Assembly: GCA_037042915.1 (NCBI GenBank)
Contig: CM073198.1
Coordinates: 496,001-560,000, forward strand
DNA: 64,000 nucleotides
Origin: Auricularia sp. M13
Lineage: Eukaryota > Basidiomycota > Agaricomycetes > Auriculariales > Auriculariaceae
Direction: 5' to 3'
In this document: positions 20,606-31,033 of the stretch, in pieces
How positions within the stretch are numbered: the stretch's first letter is position 1
Layout: each line of letters opens with the position of its first letter
Translations under genes and position numbers: made by a program
Notes under the pieces: generated by a model
What the model saw: only the letters and a program-made list of their open reading frames with translations
The model's database searches: none
What the model was told of the DNA's origin: nothing

Positions 20606-20922
20606 TGCGGAGAGAACGCGCCTCTCCGTGCCGCAATATACAACCCCTGTTCTTCTATGATCGTCTTGTGGGCGTTTCGCAAGATGTTCGCGAAAGGTTC
20701 AAGGACCCTGTCATCCTTGCGATGTTTGGGTTCACGCTGCTAATGTCGCTTCCCAAAGAGTTAGTTCCCGCCTGGGTTCGCGCTCTTGTTCTCGGGATTG
20801 CGGCAGGACACGCGGGTACCTTGATTCTTCAGCAGCCGGAGACAGCTGCGAGGATAGAAGAAGTTGTGGAGGACAAAAACCCTCGGACGTCGACGGTCGC
20901 GCAGAGGTCGCAAGAGAGGTAA
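20602..20922 (+). CDS. small membrane-type frame between protease and RT of element B
   Basis: A 106-aa open frame in another register, ATG-started, overlapping the end of the protease piece. Residues about 35-75 contain two hydrophobic stretches (PVILAMFGFTLLMSLP and ALVLGIAAGHAGTLIL), consistent with a membrane hairpin, followed by an acidic and then basic tail. A location between protease and RT is not normal for Ty3/Gypsy. It may be chance; no family recognised. Confidence 0.3.
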   Translation: MMRRERASPCRNIQPLFFYDRLVGVSQDVRERFKDPVILAMFGFTLLMSLPKELVPAWVRALVLGIAAGHAGTLILQQPETAARIEEVVEDKNPRTSTVAQRSQER

Positions 20923-21640
20923 AGCAAATGTACTAACCACCCCGACCAATGATGACCCCTCTGAGGGAGGGGATGGTGTACAAGAAGCTTATCCCGACGG
21001 CGACTTCTCGAGAACCGACTCCGGTGTCTCTACGGCTTTGGATTCACGGAACAAAACGGCAACGGAAACGGGACGGCCCAAACAATGCTCATAGAGGATC
21101 TGCCTAACCCGGAAACGGAAGGCAAATCGGACGATCAGCCTCAAGATCAGCAACACGCGATTACGATAACATCCACGACCATTCCGATTGAGGTCTACAC
21201 GCTCGATTCGGACAATCGGTTTGCGCAGCCAAGACCATACGTCTTTCTCCTCAATGAAGATGGCACCCGAGTCGTCCCGCGAACGGAAGAAGACACGTGG
21301 GAACACGACGAAGACTTCGCTATGACGGTAACACTGACGATCGGCGACGACGCGCACTTCGCAATGCCTCCACGACCAGTCAAACGGTACCGCCGCTACG
21401 ATTGTCACGTGACGCACGCAGCTTTCGGCACCCGCAAGCCATTCCCATGGGCATCAGCGAACTCGAGTTTCCGTCACGCAAACCGGCTGGCATTGACACT
21501 GGCATCTTCGCGACTGTCTTTAACGTGATGGAACGGAGACAGCCGAAGGGCGAAGACAAACAGCGACCGGGAACGCGGCAGGACTCGGACGGAGGCCCTA
21601 CAAGTCCGCGTTACTCAAGGTACACCCGCAGAACGCTCCG

Positions 21641-23572
21641 ATGCCAGAAGAATACCGGATAGTACGACGACGACCGTCTGATCCGCTGATGACCTTGCCA
21701 GTAATCGGCGCCAAACCCGCGGATTTCGTGCCCACGGCATATATGACGACGGAACGAATGGCCGGCTTCAAGATTGAGGACTCTGCGCATTTGTGGGACG
21801 AGGAAAAGAAGCTGTTCAAAGCTATCGTCGCTGCCAATGAAACCGCGTTTGCATGGACGGAGGCGGAACGAGGTCGCTTTCGATCAGACTACTTCCCGCC
21901 TGTCAAACTCGCCGTGCTTCCGCATGTGCCATGGACCAAACGTCATGTGCCGATACCACCCTCTATTCGCGACAGTCTCATCGAGCTGTTAAAGGAGAAG
22001 ATCAAAGCCGGCGTATATGAAGAGTGCAACTCCTCGTATCGCAACAGTTGGTTCTGTGTCGTGAAGAAAGATGGCAAGAGTCTTCGCATAGTGCATGATT
22101 TGCAGCCGCTTAACGAGCATACCATTCGGGATGCGGGTCTCATTCCCCAGCCTGATGAGTTCTCGGAAGAGTGCGCGGGATTTACGCTATTGTCGGTACT
22201 CGACCTATTCTCATCTTACGACCAGCAACTGATTGATGAGGCTTACCGTGACCTGACGGCGTTTCAAACACCTGTCGGGGTACTACGGAATGTTGGATTG
22301 CCAATGGGGTACACGAATTCAGTTCCCATTCAGCAAGCAAACGTAACCTTCATCCTGCTCGACGAGATTCGCGATTCGCGAACTGCTTTATCGACGACGT
22401 TGTCGGGAAAGGCTCGCGGTCGTATTACAAAAACGACAGACGGGACGTACCAGACGCATCCGGACAACCCGGGAATACGGCGTTACGTATGGGAACACGC
22501 GATGACGCTAAACCGGATCCTTCATCGTTTGAAGAAGGCGGGTGCTTCCGTTTCGGGAAAGAAGGCAATCATTGCACAGCCTGAGGCAGTCATTGTGGGG
22601 TATCGTTGCAACTTCGAAGGGAGACATCCTGAGAAGGGAAACGTCAAGAAGATACTCGACTGGCCGACGCCGCAGAATGTGACACATGTGCGCGCTTTTC
22701 TTGGGACGTGTGGCGTATCGAAACTCTGGATCAAAGACTTCGCGCGTGAGGCTCGGCCGCTGTACCAGCTCACCAAGAAGGACGCAGAGTTCGAGTGGAC
22801 TCCCGAGTGCGAGGCAGCGATGCAGCGGCTCAAGAAGTTGGTCACGGAAGCCCCAGGACTCAAGCCGATTGACTACGCGTCATACAACGATGTCATACTC
22901 GCAGTCGACTCGTCCGTCATTGGTGTTGGCTACATTCTGCTACAACTAGGCGACGACAAGAAGCGGTACCCATCGCGGTATGGATCCATCACGTGGAACG
23001 ATCGCGAAAGTCGCTATTCGCAGGCGAAACTCGAGCTACATGGGCTGTTTCGATCATTAAGGGCTGTGCGCGCATACATTTATGGCGTACACTCCTTGGT
23101 GGTAGAAGTCGACGCGAAGTACATCAAGGGAATGCTCAACAACCCGGACATGCAGCCCAACGCGACTATCAACCGTTGGATTGCGGGCGTTTTGTTGTTC
23201 AACCCGAGAATAGTGCATGTTCCTGCGACGAAACACACGGGAGCGGACGGACTTTCACGAAGACCGGCAGCACCTGAAGACGAGGACGAGCCCGACGATG
23301 CAGACGAGTGGTTGGACAAGGCTTTGGGATTTGCGATAGAACTCGAAAACGCGCGAAGACCCGTCTTCGATCACGTGTTTGAGAGCACTCCGCGACTCGC
23401 AAAGGCCTTGGGAATTCAGCTCAACGTGCCCCAGCGGCCACGTCATCAACAGGAAGTCTTCATTTTCGACGTATACGCGACGCTGCGTAGTGGTGCGAGG
23501 ACGCAACCATCCAAAGTACCCCGCGGAGAGGAGTCAGACTCCGACAAAAACGCGCGAAAACGACGAAAATGA
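21641..23572 (+). CDS. element B part: reverse transcriptase and RNase H
   Basis: Open stretch of about 640 aa. RT blocks: WFCVVKKDGKSLRIVHDLQP, LSVLDLFSSYDQQLIDEA and GLPMGYTNSVPIQQANVTF. A thumb/connection segment follows (VIVGYRCNFEGRHPEKGNVK, RAFLGTCGVSKLWIKDFARE), then RNase H (VILAVDSSVIGVGYILLQL; later EVDAKYIKGMLN and HTGADGLSRRP). Matches a Ty3/Gypsy pol whose RT has the LDLFSSYDQ type of palm common in fungal elements. Part of a broken coding region. Confidence 0.85.
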   Translation: MPEEYRIVRRRPSDPLMTLPVIGAKPADFVPTAYMTTERMAGFKIEDSAHLWDEEKKLFKAIVAANETAFAWTEAERGRFRSDYFPPVKLAVLPHVPWTKRHVPIPPSIRDSLIELLKEKIKAGVYEECNSSYRNSWFCVVKKDGKSLRIVHDLQPLNEHTIRDAGLIPQPDEFSEECAGFTLLSVLDLFSSYDQQLIDEAYRDLTAFQTPVGVLRNVGLPMGYTNSVPIQQANVTFILLDEIRDSRTALSTTLSGKARGRITKTTDGTYQTHPDNPGIRRYVWEHAMTLNRILHRLKKAGASVSGKKAIIAQPEAVIVGYRCNFEGRHPEKGNVKKILDWPTPQNVTHVRAFLGTCGVSKLWIKDFAREARPLYQLTKKDAEFEWTPECEAAMQRLKKLVTEAPGLKPIDYASYNDVILAVDSSVIGVGYILLQLGDDKKRYPSRYGSITWNDRESRYSQAKLELHGLFRSLRAVRAYIYGVHSLVVEVDAKYIKGMLNNPDMQPNATINRWIAGVLLFNPRIVHVPATKHTGADGLSRRPAAPEDEDEPDDADEWLDKALGFAIELENARRPVFDHVFESTPRLAKALGIQLNVPQRPRHQQEVFIFDVYATLRSGARTQPSKVPRGEESDSDKNARKRRK

Positions 23573-23827
23573 AGATTCTGGCGACGAATCCGTCTCAGGC
23601 GATGAGGATGAACAAGAGCATCAAGAAGGACGTCCCGCAAGTCCCGAACGCGAAAAGGAGCAATCGCAAGAGCCAATGCAAGAGGCGAACGCGAAACTCG
23701 AATTCGGGAAATAGCAACAGAACCCGAAGGAGAAGTCAAGATTCCTAGAGGCGCAAAAGGACGACGACGCGACAAAGAGCTACCGACCATCTTCAAGTTC
23801 CTACAGTCGGGCGACCGCGACCCGAAT

Positions 23828-25159
23828 ATGCCGCGCGACAAGTTTCACGCATTGGTACGCAAGGCATCTCAGTATTTCGTACTTGGCGACGTACTCTACC
23901 GGCGAAGCGAAGACGGAAGGCACAAGGCAGTGGTATTCGACAACGACAAGCGACTAGAGAAGATGAAGCTCGCACGGACGAACTTGGGCACAAGGGATAC
24001 TTTCCGGTTCGCGCACACGTGCGAGAACGGTATTTCTGGCACGATATGGACACGGACATTCGCTGGTATCTACGCACTTGTCATCAGTGCCAGATTCGCC
24101 AATTGGGGCACCAGCGGATTCCGCAAACGGTGCCATTCGTACCCGGCCTATTCTTCAAGTGTCACATTGACGTGATGCTCATGTCGGTAATGTCCGAAGG
24201 CAAGAAGGCGTTGGTGCAGGGCAGATGCGCGACAGCCAGCTTCCCGGAATGGAGAGCTCGCGAAAGTGACTGGCGTCACTCTCGGGCGATTCATTTTCGA
24301 AGAGATACTTTGCCGCTGGGGAGTTCTCGCAGAAATCGCTACCGATAACGGCGCGGACGTCGTAAAGGCAGTCGATTATCTCAGTGAGAAACACGGGATC
24401 CGTCATATTCGCATATCGGCGTACAATTCGCGAGCAAATGGCATAGTCGAGCGCAAGCACTTTGATGTGCGCGAATCACTCATGAAGGCGTGTGGTACCG
24501 AACCACAGAAGTGGGCCTCTAAGGCACACTCAGTCTTCTGGGCGGAACGCGTGACGGTAAAGAAGCACCTCGGAATGTCACCGTATCGAATGGTACATGG
24601 ATGCGAGCCCGTGCTCCCTCTCGATTTCGAACAGGCGACCTGGCTTGTCCCGCCAATGCAACCCCCGATGACAACGGAGGAGCTTATTGCAACACGGGCG
24701 CGTCAGCTGGAGAAACGAGACGAGGACATTGCTGCGATGAGGGAACGAGTGCGGCAGTTCCGCGCAAAAGCGGCTGAGCGTATGCTCAAGAGCTATCACG
24801 GACTCAAAGCACCGGGCAACATTGCGCCAGGCACGCTCGTACTGGTCAAGAACTCGAGAATCGAACTAGAGCACAATCGGAAACCCAAGCCGAGATGGCT
24901 AGGGCCGTTTATTGTGCTCAGGAGACATTCGGGAGGATCGTACATTTGTGCGGAACTCGACTCTGCAGTAATTGTGGATCGAATTGCGGCAGCACGTGTA
25001 CGCCTCTATCACGCTCGTGCAAATGTGCGTTACAACGTCAAGCAAATCGTGGAGAATACGCCGCAATACGTTTGGGAGCGGGCGAACGCGCCGCAACCAG
25101 TCGACGACGAAGAAGATGAAACCGAGCTCGACGCCGACCCCGAGACCAACGACAATTAA
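23828..25159 (+). CDS. element B part: integrase region
   Basis: Zinc-binding motif remnants (HVRERYFWHDMD ... CHQCQIRQLG near 24010-24110). Then a catalytic core with EIATDNGADVVKAVDYL and NSRANGIVERKHFDVRESL (Asn/Gly ... Glu motif), and a C-terminal basic region with the GPF-type module (KPRWLGPFIVLRRHSGGSY). It ends in an acidic tail at 25159. The region is spread over more than one frame; listed as parts only. Confidence 0.8.
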
Positions 25160-25442
25160 CGAAGTTCATTCATGCCAACACTCTCGGCTCGGCAAAAATA
25201 TTGATTTTCGACTTTTGTTACACTCAGTAAGTAGTTCCGGAGCCTTTTTGCACTCATTTTTGCGTTTCAGACTTCAAGTTCACTCTGTACAACAAAGACG
25301 AGACAAATTCGATGTGATTGCGGGCGACTTTGGTCGCAAACGAGTACAAAAGGGGCGCGGAGGCCAATTCGGCGAGAACGACATACGGGACGCCACATGC
25401 GAAACGCGAGAAGCTACCTACGGGACACTCAAGAAGCCTTGC

Positions 25443-26993
25443 TCATCGGACGCGAGGGCACCTTCGGGGTCGCCAAGGGGCGAGCTCGTCGACGAGCTCT
25501 CCTTCGGCATCAGCCTCAGTGCCGGCGGCGACGGGCGCTCCCGCGCGAGCCGCGTGGATTTCCTTCATTTCTTGCGCGAACCCGGGCAGGGTGGCACGGA
25601 TCTCCGACAAGTCGAGTTCGAGGGCCTTGAGGCGCGTCGAGTGTTCCGTGAGGAACGCGAAGGGCATCATGAGAGCGTTGACGAGCTCCTCGTCGCGCTT
25701 GAAGAAGTGCTTGAGCAGCAACTCGAAGTCGAGGTAGCCTGTGTTGCGAGCGATGTTCTCCTGAGACGAGGGCGACACCCTGTACGGCACGAACTTCTCG
25801 TCGCGCAGGAACGGCGGCGCGAGGATGTCGGGCTTGAAGTCCGAGTCCGTCTTCGTGCGCTTGCGGGGAGAAAGCGTGGACGAACCCGCGATCGGCGACG
25901 AGTCGCGCTTTCGCTTCTGCAACAAGTGATCAGTGGAATATCGAGGCGCGGGAAAGACGAAGGACGAACCGAGGCGCTCTCGACGTACTCGTCACCGTCC
26001 TCGGGCTCCGGCGTGGGCGTGTGCTCGGCCTCCTCGTCGCAGAGCGTGAAACAGACGCGCTTCGAACCGTGGCTGCGCCAGCAGGCGTAGCAGGCCTTCG
26101 TGTCCGCCCACTGGAGGCAGTTGCGCCACTGGAAGTTGGGCGCGACTTGAGAGCGACTTTCCCCTAAGCCGCGGCACCACTCGCAGAGGAAGGCGGACAT
26201 GATGGTCGTCGACGTGTGCGGGTAGAACGAGAGCATGAGGAGCTTCTTCTCCTCGGGGAACTGGCGCAGCGGGGAAGGCATCTCGTCGAGCTCGACGCCG
26301 AGGCTACCGTACAGCGAGCGGATCGTAAGCAGCGCGTTGCGGTGCGCAGAGCCGAAATCGAAAGTGTACGCCCCGAGATCGAGGAGGCGAGTCGCTTGCC
26401 GCTTCCAGTGATTGTAGGCGCGAGCGGGACGAGGGCCCTGGTCGTTGTGGCAAGCGCCGGCCGCGAACTTGTATGCCAGAAAGAGGCGCGCAAGGAAGAT
26501 GAAGGCGGGGCGGTGCTCCTCGTCGAGCTCCTCGAAGCACTCGGAGGGGATGACGCAGTACGCGGCCAACATGAAGCAACACACGGGTTCCGAGTCGTCG
26601 TCATAGCCAGCGATCTGCGAGACCGTCAGCTTAAACGCGCGCTTCCAATATCGTACCACGTACCGGGAAGTGGGAGAGAATCTCATGCTCGTTCTTGCCG
26701 GTGCGAATGGCCGTGAGGAATAGCACGAACTTGTTGGCGTCAAGGAGAGCGTCACGGCGCGGCTGGTCGCCGTGGCAGCAGACGAAGGACGAAGGAAGCG
26801 AAGAGTCCAACACGGGCGGGTCGTCAGGAGCGTTCCAGTATTCAGCGAGGGCCGCGAGATCCACGGGCACGGGCTCCTCCACGGGCGGAGGCGGTGGCTC
26901 CACAGCGCGCGCGCGACGACCACCAGCCTTGGCCTTGGCCTTGCCCTTGCTGTTCTTTGGGGGTCCCGTCTTACGAGAGCGGCGGCTGGACAT
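25443..26993 (-). CDS. element B antisense frame block 1
   Basis: On the strand opposite to pol, several open frames lie head to tail. The first (from 26993) begins with a basic Lys/Arg stretch and a Pro-rich linker. The middle (about 26640-26100) is helical and hydrophobic (FIFLARLFLAYKFAAGACH), followed by a cysteine cluster (CEWCRGLG ... CYACWRSHGSKRVCFTLC) resembling a zinc-binding fold. The last (25925-25443) starts with a nuclear-signal-like KRKRDSS...PRKRTKTD and is then helical. GT..AG signals between them would allow a spliced gene, but this was not tested. No family recognised. Antisense genes in this position are known for some plant Ty3/Gypsy elements such as Grande. Confidence 0.45.
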
Positions 26994-27374
26994 GAGGGAA
27001 AACGCAATGAGAGCAATGCGGGACGGGAGCCAACTTATATCCTCAGACAGGGGGTATTCAGTTCTAGCCCTTCACAAACGACTTAGACGAACTCGGGACG
27101 GTCAATACGGTTTGCCGTGCAACGGCAGCCTCAGAACAAGCAGCCTGCGGTCCCGAATGCTCCACGCAACGAGTACCATTCACCCGAGTCAACTTCAGCA
27201 AACTCAACTCGCGACAAACACGTGGCGGTGCAAGAAATCAATGCTATTCCGCGGGAACACTTCCAAGAACATGTCAACTGTCAAACAACTCGACCCTGAG
27301 GCGCCGGCGCCAGCGTTACCGGACGGCCGAACATCGGAACACTGGACCGCCACGCACTCGGATCAGCAATCAAG

Positions 27375-28366
27375 TTACGAATACGAAGACGGAACGCACT
27401 CAAAAGTCAAGGCCTCGAAAGCGTCAGCATGTTCACCAGTGGCGTACAGGCCGCCGTTAATGCTCTGACGCGAAAGAACGTCGTGAACGATCTCGGCACG
27501 GATGTCTTCAGGGATGAAGCCGTCAGTACGGGAGAAGGTCGCGAAGCGGAACGGGTTCCGTTCATCAAGCGCCCCATATTCCCAAAGGCTAGCGGTAGCT
27601 GTCGGGATTTCGGTGGTGAACGGCTTGATAACGTTGAACATGGCCATGAGACCCGCATACGAGGAAGGACGAACGGAGCGGAAGTCGCGAGCGACGTTCG
27701 CGTGGATGCGCTCGAGTACCTGATACTGCGTTCCAACGAACTTGGCGTATTCGCGATAGATGCGCGCGAGTCCGGCGTAATGGGCAAGAATCAGAAGCGT
27801 GTTCTGCGCGGGCGTTCAGCCTCTTCAAACGCTATTCGAATACGGCGACTCACGGAGATGGCGGGCCAGTGCGAGATGAAGAACCCGACTTCATCGGCGT
27901 GCGCTTGGTCAGGAGCGCTCACAAGGCGCCCGAGCTGCGTACCGATATCCTGAGCAACGGTGGCATAGAAGTCAAACGCAAGGACAGTAAACTGTCCCGG
28001 GTAGACCTTTGCGGGTTCCGGCATCTCGGGAGTCGGGGCGTTTGGATCGAAGTACGTCGAGAGACCAGCCAAGGCAGGGTTCCATCCAAGGGCCATTGAG
28101 TCTTGAGATGCGAGCGTCTGGATAACTTTGGCGGCCGTTTTGGTGATGCTATCAAGGGCGCGATAATTCTCGGACACCGCGCGCGAGATGGCCGCGAGCT
28201 GAGCATGTTGCGTGGCGATAGCCTCGTCGATTTCGCGATGACGCTCAACAGCGCGACGGGCGACGTGGGCGGACGACAGGAACGTCGGGAAGACGTAGAC
28301 CTGAGAGAGGGAGGTATTGACAAAAGACTGCATGATGAATGCGGGTTGGAGGACACGACTTAGCAT
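27375..28366 (-). CDS. element B antisense frame block 2
   Basis: Minus-strand open frames starting 93 bases inside the 3' LTR edge. The first (28366-27791) has a hydrophobic start, a helical, heptad-like region (HREIDEAIATQHAQLAAISR) and an ordered-looking segment (YPGQFTVLAFDFYATVAQDI). Later frames include MAMFNVIKPFTTEIPTATAS and end at 27375. Together with block 1 this makes two possible convergent-to-pol transcription units in the 3' spacer. No recognised domain; could be captured host sequence or element-specific genes. Confidence 0.4.
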
Positions 28367-28458
28367 TCCGAGGACCTTTTATGGCGACGCGATTTTGCGG
28401 GTCCCTGATGCTTCGCAATTTGATGCACAGGGACGTGCACATTCAAAGTACCCGCGGA

Positions 28459-30028
28459 TGATCGGGCAGAAATTGACACGCCGGAAAAATCGCGTCCCTT
28501 TCAAGATAAAGGCGACATAGCAAGACACAATACAAACTCGAATACAGTACTACCACACATCCCGACAACGACGAAGACCGCAAATCAACAAGAACAGCAT
28601 CCCGAAATGGAACACGCGGACGCACACCGGCAAGACCCGACATCTCTCCAGCATGGACAACTTGGCGACAACGGCTCGGCGACCACAATCCCTTCTATTG
28701 GACCTCAAGCACGACTCCCGGATTTGCCTTTCGAGACTCCCAGAGTATGCGCGAAGGACGAACGATCCGTCTCTAAGAGCAGGCGAGCATGTTCCGCGTT
28801 CGCCTCCCGAAAGTGTCCCAGCACACGACCGCGTGCTACTCCGGCAAAGACACCACGACCACGAAGGTGCGCAGTCGCCCTGGCTGCGAAGGAATATTCT
28901 CGACGCCGCTGTCTCCGGTTCCAAGGGATCACCAGCAACCGAGAACGATCCTGACTCATTCACCCAAAAATCGTTATCGGCACCTGCGCATTCGCGAACA
29001 CGTCACCCGCTGCGATCTCGGACCATATCCAGACCAGGGTCTAGGGCATCCTTCCTCTCTACTGTCCCTGAGCATGTGCACCCTGAGAAACCGGGGAAAT
29101 GCGGAACACGAAACCCATACTAGGGGAATCCCGTCATCGTGATCGCAGCGCACTTTCCCACGGTCTATGGCGTCATCCAAACGGCAGGGCAGGCCGCAGC
29201 ACACTTGTGGACGATCGGTAGTCTTTCCTCGGAGCAAATTCTGAATCACACGCTCACGGGATCGGCCTCTCATTGGCTCCCGAGAATGGATTGCGCAACC
29301 CGCAGGCGCGCGCAGTCCGCATGTGACAATCGGGAACTCTTCCTATCGCATGGGCATTATCGGTACAGTTCGGGACGTGGTCTTGATTGGCTTGGCATTC
29401 TCCTGTATAAAACGCGATAGGTAGTTAGGTAGTTTTCCCTTAGCACAGCGGCTCACGAGCATCCGGCTCACCAGTAGTTCAGTATCGCGCACTCCGGCGC
29501 CCAGTTCTCGTACTCGCACCCGTCCTCCGTTCTAGTCCGTACGCAATCGAAGTCTCAGTCACCCTCTGCCATCTCCGTTGGCCTCAAGTCTCGTTTTCCC
29601 CTTCCCTCGGTGCGTAGTCGCGACTTCCGTGATTGCACACCATCCTCCCTCCTCTCCTACTACGACTTCTCCATCCGAACCGTGCTACTTCTGTTCGTCG
29701 CGTTCGCACGCAGTCATAGACTTCGCCAGTGCAGCGACGAAGAAAAGACGCACTCCCGTCTCACAATCCTCCTCTCCCGTGCACCCTCTTCTCGTAGACG
29801 ACTCCACACGAGTAGTCTTGAGCTCTCCGAATACGAATTCGGGTTCCCCCTCGTCTTTGTGATCCTCACTCGGGTTTTGATCATACACACTCGAGACCAT
29901 ATCCCCGTTTCACCCCTACCTCTATATCTATTCTCTCGTGTGTTGGGTATACTCCACCCACCCACCCTTTTGATCTGCGGCTCCTCCCTACTCCTGGATT
30001 CATTGTCTTAGTCTTCCCTGGCTGTTCA
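28459..30028 (+). repeat. 3' LTR of element B
   Basis: 1570 bp, nearly identical to 16275-17838 apart from four small indels; element A protease sequence resumes right after it. Confidence 0.94.
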
Positions 30029-31007
30029 GCGCGCGCTTTGCAGCGCGACTCCGCGGTTGGCGGGGTTCTTCTACGAGTCCCACGCTCGCGACTTCAGCTG
30101 GCGCGTCCTCGCCAGCTGATATGCGCATTCCCGTTGCTCGCGTCACGGCGTCGCCGAGACAGACGCAGAGCACGAAGCGCCCTCGGCAGCCGTGCTCACA
30201 GACGTGCGCTGTGCCTGTTGGTGCTGTCGGGGCCAAGGGTGGCATGGCCGAATGCGGTGCGTGGACTGGTCCGGGCAGCGGCGCCTCCAGCGCGGCGTCA
30301 CGGAGCGGGTCGGGCAGCGGTGGAGGACATGCTGGCAGTGCCGGTTCAGCGCGTTTCGGGTGCGCCTCATTGCTGATGACGACGGCGCCGTCTGTCGTGC
30401 GTAGCTCGTCCGCTGCAAAGTCATGACACAGCCCTGCTTGGCCCAGCCAGGGTTTGCCGAGCAGCACCTCGAAGCTGTTCTTGCAATCAATGACTTCGAA
30501 GCCACCGACTGCGCGCACAGGTCCAAGCTGCACTTCACCGACCCATCGCCCGTGTGAGCGGATTACCGTGCCATCCGCAACCCGCGCCTTCGCCTTTGAC
30601 GGTGACAGATGGCCCAGGGCGTGGTCCGCGCTGAGCCAGAACGTTAGGTCGATGACGTTCAGCATGCCGCCCCCGTCGACGGTGCTTTGTGCTTGCACAC
30701 GCGATGTTGCTCCGCTGAGGACGACGGAGTGCTTGAATGGCGTCGTTGTGTGCGAGCCGTCCGATTTGATGTAGAATAATGGTATCGGGACCTCGCACGA
30801 ATACGAAAAAAGGGTCTCATTCAGCTCCGGGTCAACAGTAAAAGAAAAGTTGGCATCGACTCCCCTGGCGGGGGTGCGCGCGGACGCCGACAACCCCCAA
30901 TTGTTACTACGCGGTCCATCTCGGGACAAGTGGTCTCCTCCACGCGGGCCTCGCCAGTATCTCCCCCACCACAACTCGTCGCGGCTCGCCGGTGTGTCTG
31001 AGCGCAT
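30029..31007 (-). CDS. element A part: protease region
   Basis: Minus-strand open frame of about 325 aa up to the edge of element B. The segment FKHSVVLSGATSRVQAQSTV, followed by DGGGMLNVIDLTFW, is positioned like a retropepsin N-terminal half (hydrophobic strand then an Asp-Gly-Gly in place of the usual Asp-Ser/Thr-Gly). Later NSFEVLLGKPWLGQAGL matches the LLGxPWL hydrophobic-Gly motif. The tail is Pro/Ala-rich with several Cys. It would process the gag-pol polyprotein. Confidence 0.7.
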
Positions 31008-31033
31008 ATGGGCGCGAGACGGGGTGCGCTCGA

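Larger units (their letters stand above)
16275..30028 (+). mobile_element. LTR retrotransposon B (Ty3/Gypsy) with antisense frames
   Basis: A 13.75-kb element with long LTRs (16275-17838 and 28459-30028) beginning TGATCGGG and ending GCTGTTCA. It is inserted in the protease-RT interval of element A in the opposite orientation, with a GC-dinucleotide direct repeat at the junctions (GCGC at 16271-16274 and 30029-30032; a 6-bp reading is also possible). A primer-site-like TGGTGACCACC begins at 17842. The internal plus strand carries gag, zinc knuckle, protease, RT, RNase H and integrase in Ty3/Gypsy order. About 3.3 kb between integrase and 3' LTR holds open frames on the opposite strand. The coding region shows perhaps three or four breaks. 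The LTRs differ only by a few tiny indels with no substitutions seen, so the insertion is young. Confidence 0.94.

Noticed and set aside
25667-27016. A single 449-codon antisense protein in element B
   Set aside because: The first third of that frame is Arg/Pro-rich and overlaps a better frame starting at 26993, so the long frame is not one real product.
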